Source: Armigeres subalbatus (Eukaryota; Arthropoda; Insecta; Diptera; Culicidae). From it: 64,000 nucleotides of DNA. The stretch spans positions 245,635,047 to 245,699,046 of the forward strand of contig NC_085141.1 in the NCBI RefSeq assembly GCF_024139115.2. Direction: 5' to 3'. This document shows positions 31,971-42,659 of this stretch, piece by piece (position 1 is the stretch's first letter; each line of letters starts with the position of its first letter). Under the pieces are notes generated by a model. The model searched no databases. It was not told the origin of the DNA and worked only from the letters and a program-made list of their open reading frames with translations. Both the position numbers and the translations under genes were made by a program.

Positions 31971-32297
31971 CAATACGTAACCGGGAACGAAGCACAATGG
32001 ATCTTTATCCAGCCTAAGCTGATCGAAATGCGCAAATTTCTCACCCGGCAGCGGATACAGGAGTTCGACATGAAGAACTTTAACCCGGAGATCATCCAGA
32101 ACGATTTCGTTCAGATGCGGAAGGAGAACGACGCGTCGGCCGAGGATTTGCACTCGCTGCTGGTGTTGGCTCGATTGTTGGGGCTATCCCGGGGCAAAAG
32201 TACGATGGATCAAGAGTGCTGGGAGTATGCGAAGCAACTCGAGCAAGAGCGAAAAAAACGGTTGGAAATGCTTACCAAACGGAGAAATGAGATGTAG
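31971..32297 (+). CDS. MCMBP: MCM-binding protein (MCMBP), C-terminal exon
   Basis: An open frame to the stop at 32297 matches the MCMBP C-terminus: EMRKFLTRQRIQEFDM, IIQNDFVQMRKEN, AEDLHSLLVLARLLGLSRGK, STMDQECWEYAKQLEQERKK (family: DDFV.MRK, DLH.LLVVAR.LSLS.G.TTL). The final ~108 residues are intact. CTGCACAG directly before 31971 can serve as a splice acceptor; no upstream MCMBP exon is seen on this strand. The stop is followed by AT-rich sequence. It supplies the part lacking from the minus-strand block at 25.7-27.1 kb but points the other way. It may be the last exon of a functional gene or an orphan fragment. Confidence 0.8.
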   Translation, partial: QYVTGNEAQWIFIQPKLIEMRKFLTRQRIQEFDMKNFNPEIIQNDFVQMRKENDASAEDLHSLLVLARLLGLSRGKSTMDQECWEYAKQLEQERKKRLEMLTKRRNEM

Positions 32298-32583
32298 GTT
32301 GCATATGATCCAAAACTTAAATATATGTTACTCTTTTTAATTACATTGTTTAAGTTGGGTAATGCATGTTATTCCGACAAAGGTTCTATTTGTACATGAA
32401 AAGAAAAGTAAAAAAAGATAGTTCCGTTTTCCGAAAAACATATAGGGTACATGGCTCAAAACTTTGGCTAATATGCTGCGGTAGAGCACATTTATTGTTA
32501 TAAATCTTGATATATGACAGTAGAGTGGCCCAAGCTTATATGGAAAAGTGAAAAGTCTGGAATTTCAAAACTTGCACCCTTAA

Positions 32584-32813
32584 GGATCTGTCTCAATTGG
32601 ATAATTAAACTGAAATTAAACTTAAAAGTGACATTTCAATAATTATCGAATAACCCTGCTCACAGAGCAAGATTACTTTTGACAGATATCGAATCATTTT
32701 CCATCGATGTCCTATTGGAATTGCTGGGTAGCACCAGCCATTCTTATAACTGGGTGATTTTTTAATTTTCGAACTGTCACTTTTAAGTTTAATTCTCCAA
32801 ATGAGACAGACCC
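32584..32813. mobile_element. Foldback MITE GGGTCTGTC, copy B
   Basis: Ends GGATCTGTCTCAATTGGATA and the complement of GGGTCTGTCTCATTTGGAGA, flanked by TAA (32581-32583) and TTA (32814-32816). Inverted relative to copy A at 28638; together they bracket the MCMBP exon. Confidence 0.85.
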
Positions 32814-32983
32814 TTAGCGCTATTTGTACCCACTGATCCCGTTACGATCTTTGCAAGGACCCGTGCCTTCGTTTTACGTTGGACCCGTTTGCGGAAGTAA
32901 AATTCCGACAAGCGGTGGTAATCCTGCAGGGACACCGTTCTGGAAAAAAAAACCTCTTAGAAGGTCACGTCTCCACGCTCAGC

Positions 32984-34070
32984 CATGAGCATTAATAAAA
33001 ACAAGAGGAAGGGGGAGTCTCTGAATTCTCAACTTCCTTCAAAGAAACAAGGTTTCAAGACCGTCCTACCAAAGCGCGGAAAAAATAGAAGGAAGCTGGA
33101 GAATTCAGATATTCCTTCTAACTCTAATATCGGAAATAATTCTTCTCCAATCGAACTGAGCAATCCGGAATGATATTTTGAGTAACCTTCAGGGGATCAA
33201 GGTTTCATTTCAGATTGCTAGGAAGGGTGACTGCCGCGTTTTGTCGGGATCCTTTGACGATCACGAACGTCTTCTTCAGTATTTAACTGAGAAGCGCCAT
33301 AAATTCTTCTAATACGACGACAAAACTGAGCGATTGTTCAAAGTCGTCTTGAAAGGTCTCCCCAGTGATGATAAATCACTGGATGAGATTAAAATTGAAA
33401 TTTCTCAATTACTTGGATTTTCACCAGTCCAAGTAATTAAGATGAAAAAGAAATCCCACTCTGGTACTTCCCAGAGGGCCATTTCTCAAGAATTTTATTT
33501 AGTTCATTTTAACAAAAGTGAACTAAATAATATGAAAAGTTTGGAAAAGGCCTGTATTATGTCCCATGTCCGTGTTACATGGGATCATTTCCGCAGGCCT
33601 GGGGGAAATTTCCAAAACTCCACACAGTGCCGTAAGTGCTAAAAGTGGGGTCATGGAACCAAACATTGTCACATGGATGCTAAATGCATGATTTGTGGTG
33701 GAACCTCTCACGCCAAGGACGCATGTCCTGTGAGAGAAGATTCCAATAAATTTAAGTGTGCAAATTGTGGGGGCAATCATAAATCCAATTTCTGGGAATG
33801 CCCTTCACGCAAAAAAGTTTTGAGTTCCCGTGCAAAATTGATGACGGAAAATTCCAATCGGATCCCACATTTTACGGGTAGAAATTTTTCAAACGCTCAA
33901 ATTTCGAAACCAGTTACCGGTCGAGCAATGCATACCCACCACAATTCACAAACAAATTTTGCCGCTCGTCAACGGGTAGCAAGCACTTCAGTAAATTCCA
34001 ATTTTTCGAATGTACCTACGTATGCAAACATCGCTGCTGGTAGACAAAATTTCTCTTCTCAAAATGAGGT
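32984..34070 (+). pseudogene. Juan ORF1, nucleic-acid binding, broken
   Basis: Gag-like RNA-binding protein of the retrotransposon. ATG 32984 reads MSINKNKRKGESLNSQ and runs to a stop at 33173, where about 130 bp present in copy 2 (residues around FDLIHDEIEQIE) are missing. The frame resumes at KVSFQIARKGDCRVL and, after a stop near 33311, LFKVVLKGLPSDDKSLDEIK. It then gives the PRE_C2HC region (LLGFSPVQVIKMKKK) and zinc knuckles (CRKC..WGHGTKHCH, CMICGGTSHAKDACP, CANCGGNHKSNFWEC). Stops inside the knuckle region confirm it is non-functional. Confidence 0.85.
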
Positions 34071-34227
34071 ATAATTGTTGGAAAGTTCTAAATTGGAATG
34101 CTCGCTCTCTAAAGGGTAAGGAAGATGAATTATTCAACTTCCTAACAGTTCATAATGTTGCATATTGCCATTATAACAGAAACTTATTTAAAACCAGGAC
34201 TCTCCATTAAAAGAGATCCAAATTATT

Positions 34228-34359
34228 AGTGCTGTCCAATGAGCAGCTCGAAGTAGCTCGAAGTTGTTCCCGTCCTGCTCGTTCTTTTTTGTCAACAAAT
34301 GGGCATGGGCAGGACAGGGAGAAACTTCGAGCTACTTCGAGCTCTCATTGGACAGCACT
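34228..34359 (+). mobile_element. 132-bp foldback MITE AGTGCTGTCC, copy 1, TSD ATT
   Basis: AGTGCTGTCCAATGAG starts it and its complement ends it; nearly the whole element is a hairpin (AGCTCGAAGTAGCTCGAAGT arms, loop near CAACAAATGGGC). ATT flanks at 34225-34227 and 34360-34362. Juan copy 2 (CCAAATTATTTTG at 61945) shows the empty site. Confidence 0.95.
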
Positions 34360-34419
34360 ATTTTATCTACAGAAATGATCGTCTTGACAGCGCCTGTGGT
34401 GGGGTCGCCATTGTCATTA

Positions 34420-34573
34420 GGCTTTCAGCGATCGTGTACGTACACGCACGTTTCACTCACACTTTTACTCGGTTTGTTTGCAACCACGAGCAGCTGTCAC
34501 GGCAAAATCAAATGTGATTGTTTGCAACCACGAACCTGCGTTCGTGTTGGTAAGAAATGTCGGCGAGACCCTA
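34420..34573. mobile_element. 154-bp insertion in Juan copy 1, TSD ATTA
   Basis: Present here but absent from copy 2 (GTCATTAATAGACG). ATTA lies at 34416-34419 and 34574-34577. It contains a repeated GTTTGCAACCACGA and the palindrome CGTGTACGTACACG. Ends are weakly inverted (AGGCTTTCAGCG / AGGGTCTCGCCG). Confidence 0.85.
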
Positions 34574-37500
34574 ATTAATAGACGTATCAAACATAAATTA
34601 TTTTCTTCGTTTGAAACCAAAGTTTTTGAAACCTTGGGAGTTTCTGTTAAAACAAATTTTGGTCAATTTTCCTTCATCGCAGCCTATTTGCCTTTTCAAT
34701 GCAATGGGCAGCAAAAGAATTTGTTGAAAGCTGATCTTCAAATTCTGACTCGCAACAAATCAAAATTCTTCGTAATTGGTGACTTCAATGCCAAACACCG
34801 TTCATGGAATAATGCTCAAAGCAATTCCAACGGCAAAATTTTATTTGAAGATTGTTCTGCGGGATATTATACTATTCAATATCCCAATGGCCCTACTTGT
34901 TTTTCTTCCAGTCGAAATCCTTCTACAATTGATTTAGTTTTAACGGATTCAAGTCAGCTGTGTGGCCAATTGGTAACTCATGCTGACTTTGACTCTGATC
35001 ACCTTCCTGTGACATTTGAAATCTCACAAGAAACCATTTACAATCCAATCAGCTCTACTTTTAATTATCATAGAGCTGATTGGGATTTATATAAAACATA
35101 TATCGATAGGAATTTTGATGTTAATATTCCTTTGGATACCAAAAGTGATATTGACAATGCGCTCGTATCTTTGACAAATTTAATTGTCGAAGCCAGAGGC
35201 ATTGCAATTCCTAAATGTGAAATTAAATTCAACTCCATTATTATTGACGACGATCTTCAGCTACTGATCCGTCTTAAAAATGTGAGGCGCAGGCAATACC
35301 AAAGAACTCGCGATCCCGCGTTGAAAGTTATTTGGCGAGATTTGCAAAATGAAATTAAAAAACGTTTCGCTAATCTGAGAAATACCAACTTTGAGAATAA
35401 TGTCTCGAAGTTGGATCCCAGTTCGAAACCCTTTTGGAAATTAACGAATTCTTAAAAAACCTCAAAAGCCAATTCCAGCGCTTAAAGAGGGAAATAAAAT
35501 TTTATTAACAAATGGCGAAAAGGCTCAAAAACTTGCTCAGCAGTTCGAGAGTGCCCATAATTTTAGTCTAGGTCTCACTAGTCCAATTGAGGATCAGGTT
35601 ACACGGAGCTTCGAAGACATTCTCAATCAAGAGAATGTTTTCGACCCTTCATTTGGAACTAATTTGGATGAAGTGAGATCTATTACTAGAAAATTTAAAA
35701 ATATGAAAGCCCCGGGTGATGATGGTATTTTCTACATACTTATCAAAAAAATTCCTGAGAGCTCTTTATCCTTTTTGGTTAATATATTTAACAAATGTTT
35801 TCAATTGGCATACTTCCCAGATAAATGGAAAAACGCCAAAGTTGTTCCAATTTTGAAGCCGGACAAAAGTCCAGCTGAGGCTTCTAGTTATCGCTTAATC
35901 AGTTTGCTTTTCTTCAATAAACAAACTGTTTGAAAAGATTATTTTAAATAGAATGATGGTTCATATTAATGACAATTCTATTTTTGCTGATGAGCAATTT
36001 GGTTTTCGCCATGGGCATTCAACCACTCATCAGTTACGAACTTAAGTTACGAACTTAATTCGGCTCAACAAATCTGAAGGATATTCGACTAGAGTTGCTC
36101 TTCTTGATATAGAGAAAGCATTTGACAGTGTTTGGCATGAAGGTTTGATTGTAAAATTGATGAATTTTAATTTTCCTCTGTACATTATTAAACTGATCCA
36201 AAATTATTTATCAGATCGCTCACTGCAGGTAAACTATCAGAGTTCTAAATCTGATAGATTGCCTGTAAGAGCTGGTGTTCCCAAGGCAGCATACTGGGGC
36301 CCATATTGTATAACATTTTTACTTCTGACTTACCGGATTTACCACCAGGGTGTCAAAAATCTTTGTTTGCAGATGACTCGGGCCTTTCAGCCAAAGGGCG
36401 AAGCCTTCGTGTCATTTGTAGTAGATTGCAAAAAGTTTGGATATTTTCTCCACTTACTTGCAAAATGGAAAACTCCCGAATGCTTCCAAAACTCAGCTTA
36501 TAATTTTTCCACATAAGCCGAGAGCTTCTTATTTGAAACCTTCTAGCAGACATATTGTCACTATGAATGGGGTTCCAATTAATTGGTCTAGCGAAGCCAA
36601 ATATTTAGGACTTCTGTTGGACCAAAAATTACCTTTTAAAAATTACATTGAAGGCCTTCAAGCCAAATGTAACAAATATATTAAGTGTCTATATCCACTT
36701 ATAAACAGAAAATCAAAACTTTGTCTTAAGAACAAACTTTTGATTTACAAACAAATTTTTAGACCAGCCATGTTGTATGCTGTGCCAATATGGACTAGTT
36801 GCTGCAATACCAGAAAGAAGGCACTTCAGAGGATTCAAAATAAAATTTTGAAAATGATTCTGAAGTTGCCTCCGTGGTATAGTACCAATGAACTTCATAG
36901 AATTTCTAATATTGACACATTGCAACAAATGTCCAACAAAATAATTTCCAATTTTAGACAAAAATCGTTGCAATCTTCTATTGCAACGATTAACTCCTTG
37001 TACCCTTAGTATAGAATAGGTTAAGATTAGTTTAAGTTGAAAACATTGTAATTCCTACATGGTTCAATTCAACCAGAGGAAAAATTCTAACTGTCAGAGG
37101 CAATTGAAATGTATTAATAATAACTAAAAATATAAGATAGCAAATAAGGATGATAGTGTTAAGAAAACACGGAACACCTAGTCTAAGAGATGAATGCATG
37201 TATTAGATAATTAGCAAATAAAATTAGTTAAAAAAAAATAATAATAATAATAAAAAAGAAATAAAGTCGAGGGTGTCGAGCGTGTCTCCCAGGGGTGTTT
37301 AAAATGAGAGCAGCGTACCACCGACCATTGCAGCGGCGATGCAGGCGTATTCGGTGCCGTGCGAAATTAAATGCATGATTATCACGCAATCTCGCGAATT
37401 ATTATCCGATTGGTAAATACTTTCCGTGCTCTGTACAGTAGTGTAGCTAAAGAGGAAGGGGTTGACTTACCACTGAAGCCAACGAGCTTAAGTTTTTAAG

Positions 37501-38494
37501 GGGAGACGAAATTCATGAAATATTTGTAACGAGTTGTTTTCTGACATCGTGATGCCCGTTGCATTAATTTTAGAACGATATGATATAATCGTTACAGACA
37601 GAGCGACAGAAGGACAGAAAGACTGAGAGACCTGGGATATTAAATAAGTTATATATTTTTCAAACACCACTTTTAATGTTTATAGCATAATTTATTAACT
37701 GTATAAAACTACAAAGTTATCAACAATCAACACTTATACCTATATTAATTATTTATTTCAACTGCTAGGCCTTCCTTTATAACAGAGCGAGTGCAACCTG
37801 GAAAAATTTGTCTATGCTGTTGAACAACTTTGAGAAGATATTGAAGCTGTTCTTCATTTTTTGTCAGTTTTCCACAAAAATCTTGAACTAGTTTAACTCC
37901 TCTTTCAGCACAGTCATTAACTACCAAAAATGAATTAATTTTATTTCTACTTTCAAAAAATTCTTCCAATTTATCCCATATACTAGGACCTTCTTTGAGA
38001 AAATTTGCAGATATTAGTATTTTGAGAAACAAAATCCGAAAACGTACAAGAAGTCAACTTATCGATCGTAGATACTTTCAATTTTATTTTTACTTCATCA
38101 CCCTTACAAGATTTTAAATTGTGTGCTATTTCTTTTCTCTCGTCAGTAGATATTTCTGGGTCGAAAAAAGCCAGAGCGACTAGTTCTTCACTCAAGTACC
38201 ATAGATGATTTGCAAATCTTGAAGCCGCAGCCATATACACTTTTCTTGATTGATCAGGGAAAGCATCTCGTAAAGTTATCAATTTTTTCGCCAGGTGTAG
38301 ATCATTTCGTGCTGCTGATAAGGGTAAAGGAGCTTTAAACCAAGACCAAATGTAAACTCGTAAAATAAAAGCACACATTACTGGAATTTTTCGCCTTTCA
38401 TCATCGGTCATGTCAAATTGGCCTCCAAACAGCCATATTTTAAAACAATATATTGCTTTCGCCATCCATCTGACATTGCTATGTAATCCTGGTG

Positions 38495-38513
38495 TAAAAA
38501 AACACATTACTAA

Positions 38514-38544
<31 letters not shown>
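38495..38544 (+). mobile_element. 50-bp retroposed insert with 28-nt A tail and 13-bp TSD
   Basis: A 22-bp body, TAAAAAAACACATTACTAAAGC, minus its last bases, is followed by an uninterrupted run of A. TGTAATCCTGGTG flanks perfectly at 38482-38494 and 38545-38557. Insert plus TSD is 63 bp, so the host frame is kept (PPGLH and TPGLH bracket a poly-Phe tract). Source RNA unknown. Confidence 0.9.
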
Positions 38545-39110
38545 TGTAATCCTGGTGGCGGAAATTTAATTCTTTTCACACCAAGAAATGCTAAAGATAA
38601 ATTTAGCAACTCTTTATAGTCTTGTCGTTGCTGTTGAATATTGAGTTGGATTTTCAAAAATTCAATCAAATGTTGTGTTTCATCACCAAGAATCTCAATA
38701 ATGTTTTCGTCTACCATATTTTCATCAAAGGATTGATCCATAGTAGGCCATGCCGATTTAAATTTTGAAGCAGCTTTTCATCCCAATGTACAACAAGTGG
38801 TCCATTTAGATCAAAATTGCTTTGGATATTTTGAGCAATCTCTTCGCGATATTCTGCACGGGCTCTTGAGATTGTTTGTCTGCTAACGGTAAAATCGTCT
38901 GAAAAATAGATAAAGTTGATAAAGATTTTGTTTTAGTTACAAGATACTATCAATATAATAAAATTAAACTCAAGGAGAAAGAACAATACAATAAAAGTAC
39001 TGTTAAGGAGAACTTACCTAAGTTTAGTCCAGCACTTGTTAAAACCGCAGAAATAACATACATTGCATTTCGGTCGCTTAGTCCAATGCGGTCTAGGGTG
39101 GCAGCTAGTA

Positions 39111-39190
39111 TACTGCCGTGAATCGCATATCTGTCCCACCTTTGCTGGGTTTCCTATTCATATGGGACAAATATGCGATTCACGGCAGTA
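39111..39190. mobile_element. 80-bp MITE, 27-bp TIRs, TA target, in a transposase exon
   Basis: TACTGCCGTGAATCGCATAT starts it and the complement ends it. TA at 39109-39110 and 39191-39192. The TIRs extend to about 27 bp (through TGTCCC). It disrupts the exon encoding LDRIGLSDRNAM. Confidence 0.92.
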
Positions 39191-40707
39191 TAGGAGTCAT
39201 TAATTTTGATTTACTTCGCTCGATAAACGCTCTACTAGTGGAGGGTTTCTCATCTGGAAGCAAGACATAAAAATATTGACATATAGTAGAAGTTACCATC
39301 TTATTTGATTATATTCTTACCTCCTCCATCAATAGTAAAAACGCTGGTAGCTGATTGAGATTCCAAGGAAGACTCTGGTTCCGTTGTTGGTTCTTCTTCG
39401 ATTTTGCCTTTTTTAACTCTCGCAAAGGCAGATCCAGGCCTTCCAACTTCCCTTTGCAGAATAAGGAACTGTTTACCCTTATCGTTTTTAATCAAATTTA
39501 ATGCATTTCGTCGAGCAATGTCAAACAATCAATCCAAATTATTAATGAAACTAGACTCTTGCTCTTTCTGTTTATCTCCCGCGTGAGAAGACTTTTGATA
39601 ATTGCTCGCATTTTGTTAAATAATTTTAGGAGCTTAACAACAGCATTGTAGTGTTGCATTAGAGGAATTCTATATTTCACCCAAAAAATTTGAAGTTCAG
39701 TTACTACAGTTTTAGCAGCTGGTTTTATACTCAAGTGTTGATTTTCATTATAAAACGCATCCGACTAAGCACATCACCGTTTGAAGGCAACTTTACACCT
39801 TTAAAACTTTCAATTGGGACAACAAGTTCCATACTTAATTCTTCCTTAGATTTTAAATCCATTTTATGTATTCCACTTGCACGATCAAATATCACTTCAC
39901 AAAAGCAAGAAGCACATTTTTCTTGCAGGACCAGTGGTTTTGGAGATACAACGATTTGAAGAGTGAAAAATTAGTTACGTTATGTCGAGGTATACCTGTA
40001 GACATAAAGAGCTTATATTTCATTTGTTGTACAACAAATAGGCCTAATGATTTGGGAGTTACAATTTTATGAAAAATTAAAATTCCTGAAATGATCGATT
40101 TTTTTGAATACCCTATATTGAAATTGGTCACCATAAAGGGGAAATAATAAAATGGGTCCAATATTGTTCTATAAGGAACGATCCTACCAAATAAAAGGTA
40201 ATTTTGAGGGATCATATCAATAATGTTGGAACTGGATGTCTGTATATTTTTATTTGAGACTAACAAAATAAATGGAAGAAGTACTTAATTTATTTCATGT
40301 ATTTACATTCACGCTTCGAAAATTGAACTCTAAACTATAGCATAAACCAAACTTGGCCAAATTTTGTGTTCTTCAATTTATGTCAATTTTGAGTAAATTT
40401 TTTTAGCGTGTTGGCTCGAAGATAAAACGACGCCAGAAAATTGTGAGATTAAACATCAAACTATATCCCGGATGTGTTTTTCTCATAAAAAAAGATCCCC
40501 CCCTTGCCCCCCTCCCTCTCTAGCTACACTACTGTACAGAGTACGGAAAGTATTTACCAATCGGATAAAAATTCGTGAGATTGCGTGATAATCATGCATT
40601 TAATTTCGCACGGCACCGAATACGCCTGCATCGCCGCCGCAATGGTCGGTGGTACGCTGCTCTCATTTTAAACACCCCTGGGGAACACGCTCGACACTCT
40701 CGACTTT

Positions 40708-41460
40708 GGATGCTTATAACTTGGCCAATTTCAAAGGGATTTACATCCGGTCTTCACCAGTCGCTTCCTTATATAAAAAAGGTTCTACATTTTGTCCACA
40801 ACAGGAATCCGTCGACTACAGCGCCACCTAGAAGCAAAATACTGAAACGGTTGCGTTTCCCCATACATTTGGATCACTTTTCTCATACAAACTTTAAGCC
40901 ATTTGCGCACGCCAACCACTGGACCGAATGAGCTGAAATTTTCAGGGGAGCTTCTGGGACCCCCAAACTGTCATTTAAGGGTGCAAGGTTTGAAATTCAG
41001 GATTTCATGCATTTTGGGACAGTCTAATATGACAGTTTCAACCAAAATTATTCCACCAGCCGGCTTGCTTACTTTTGGTTTTGATGCCAAACATGAATGT
41101 CCACAATATCTGATTTATACCAGCGAAAGTCTCGAGCGAAATGGATAAAATGTTGACCCCCATCAACATGGTTCTCAGGTGGACTTTTTTTTTATACCCA
41201 CTTGGGACGAGTGATTGTTGATTTCGAGCAATTTTGCTTGCGTTGAATAAAGGCATCATGCAAACAAATGAAAAAAAACAAAACATCTTCGGTACAATCA
41301 AAGTTAATTGCCTATATTCCGTGTATCAGTCACCAGCAGTGGAAATTTATTACAATGTCTGAAACTCGATTTGTGACAACATTTGAAAGATTTAGTTTGA
41401 AAAATGTATTGGAGGATAACCACTTCGATCGGTGGGGTTTGATCCCATGAAACCAGTACG
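40708..41460. other. Intergenic, no supported gene
   Basis: Short ORFs on both strands are unrecognised. No repeat ends are seen. Confidence 0.4.
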
Positions 41461-42570
41461 CTAGACAGGTGCACTTCGCCAACCACGTAGTCTGCGAAGG
41501 GTCCGCAAATCGTCCTCCACCTGATCGATCCACTTCGCCCGCTGTGCACCTCGCCTTCTTGTTCCCGTCGGATCGTTGTCGAGAACCATTTTCACCGGAT
41601 TACTGTCCGATATTCTGGCTACGTGCCCGGCCCACCACAGTCTTCCGCGGTGTGAACGATGGATGGTTCTCCCAACGCCTGATGCAACTCGTGGTTCATT
41701 CGCCTCCTTCACGTACCGTCTGCCATCTGCCACCATAGATGGTACGCAACACTTTCCTTTCGAAAACTCCCAGTACGCGTTGGTCCTCCACGATCATCGT
41801 CCAGGTCTCGTGTCCGTAGAGAACAACCGGTCCGGTCTTATAAGCGTTTTGTAGATAGTCAGTTTGGAACGGCGGTGAACTCTATTCGATCGAAGCGTCT
41901 TGCGGAGTCCAAAGTATGTACGATTTCCAGCCACTATGCGTCTCCGAATTTCTCTGCTGGTATCGTTATCGGCGGTCACCAGTGAGCCCGAGTACACGAA
42001 TTCTTCAACCACCTCGATTTCGTCACCACCGATAGAAACTCGTGGTAGGTGGCTTACATTGACCTCTCTTGAGCTTCTGCCTATTGTCCAACCCGTTTAG
42101 CTTCGGTTTTCAGTCTGATGTAGGTTTCCTCCATCCTCTCAAAGTTCCGTGGCATAATATCAGTGTCGTCGGCGAAACCAAATAACTGGACGGACTTCGT
42201 GCAATCATACCACTCGTGTCAATCCCTGCCCTTCGTATTACTCCCTCCAAAGCGATGTTGAAAAGCAGACACGAAAGACCATCACTTTACCGTAACCCTC
42301 TACGCGTTTCGAAGGGACTCGAGAATGCCCCTGAAACTGCCCCTGCACATCACATCGTCGTCTTGATCAACCGTATCAGTTTATCCGGAAATCCGTGTTC
42401 GTGCATTAGCTGCCATAGCTGGTCCCGATCGATTGTATCATATGCAGCTTTGCAGTCGATAAATAGATGATGTGTGGGCACGTTGTATTCGCGGCATTTC
42501 TGCAATACCTGACGTATGGCGAACACCTGGTCTGTGGTAGAGCGTTCACCCATAAATGCCGCCTGGTACT
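41461..42570 (-). pseudogene. LINE RT fragment, minus strand (family of 1-660)
   Basis: Read on the minus strand: MGERSTTDQVFAIRQVLQ, HHLFIDCKAAYDTIDRDQLW (motif A), FPDKLIRLIKTTM, a frame-broken RT core, EEFVYSGSLVTADNDTSREI, RRRIVAGNRTYFGLRKTL, then GRLWWAGHVARISDSNPVK and TGTRRRGAQRAKWIDQVEDD. Motif A reads FIDCKAAYD (D to C at one position). Multiple frameshifts. The C-terminus is followed by non-LINE sequence, so the 3' UTR is lost. Confidence 0.85.
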
Positions 42571-42659
42571 GCCTGGTACTACTAGTTCGTCAGGAATCAG
42601 AAAAACAGCTGGCAACAGAAATGGACAAATGGGAAGTTGGGTAGATGACTGTATTCTAT

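Larger units (their letters stand above)
34080..37009 (+). pseudogene. Juan ORF2: APE endonuclease and reverse transcriptase, broken
   Basis: Endonuclease begins VLNWNARSLKGKEDEL. Insertions at 34228-34573 break it. The long frame 34478-35455 holds QFSFIAAYLPFQCN, FFVIGDFNAKHRSWN, TIDLVLTDSSQ and DFDSDHLPVTFE. RT follows in several frames: KAPGDDGIFY, LAYFPDKWKNAKVVPILKP, FGFRHGHSTTHQ, VALLDIEKAFDSVWHEGL (motif A), LFADDSGLSAKG (motif C), EAKYLGLLLDQKLPF and the C-terminal LQRIQNKILKMILKLPPWYS, ending NSLYP. Frame changes fall near 35455, 35930, 36300 and 36440. Confidence 0.88.
32814..37262 (+). mobile_element. Juan: Juan-like (jockey clade) LINE, copy 1, degenerate
   Basis: It starts at CTTAGCGCTATTTGTACC, the same start as copy 2 at 60472, so the 5' end is probably complete. 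It carries ORF1 (PRE_C2HC and zinc knuckles) and ORF2 (APE endonuclease and RT) and ends in an A-rich (AAT)n tail. Interrupted by two small insertions (34228-34359, 34420-34573) and bordered on the right by a DNA transposon. Juan is an abundant jockey-clade family of culicine mosquitoes; the match is from memory of its motifs. Confidence 0.8.
37745..40266 (-). pseudogene. Transposase-like gene of the 187-bp-TIR element, spliced, defective
   Basis: Minus-strand exons with consensus splice sites: donor GTAAGA after 39321, acceptor TTCCAG before 39253 (67-nt intron); donor GTAAGT after 39018, acceptor TTTTCAG before 38898 (119-nt intron). Motifs in order: SPKPLVLQEKCASCFCEV, LDRIGLSDRNAMYVISAV, DDFTVSRQTISRARAEYREE, GPLVVHWDEKLLQ, SNVRWMAKAIYCFKIWLFG, ANHLWYLSEELVALAFFD, FLVVNDCAERGVKLVQDF. 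A stretch expected after the HWDEKLL motif is missing near 38745. A MITE (39111-39190) and a poly(A) insertion (38495-38544) interrupt it, and a frameshift occurs near 38030. Probably DDE-type by context; the catalytic triad cannot be located. Confidence 0.7.
37263..40707 (-). mobile_element. DNA transposon with 187-bp TIRs and an intron-containing gene
   Basis: Bases 37263-37449 and 40521-40707 are inverted repeats of 187 bp each with only a few mismatches, ending AAAGTCGAG / CTCGACTTT. The interior carries a minus-strand gene with at least three small-intron exons (see next entry). No clear TSD is found. I do not recognise the superfamily, though its protein motifs recur in uncharacterised multi-copy insect proteins as I recall them. 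This copy is defective. Confidence 0.85.
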
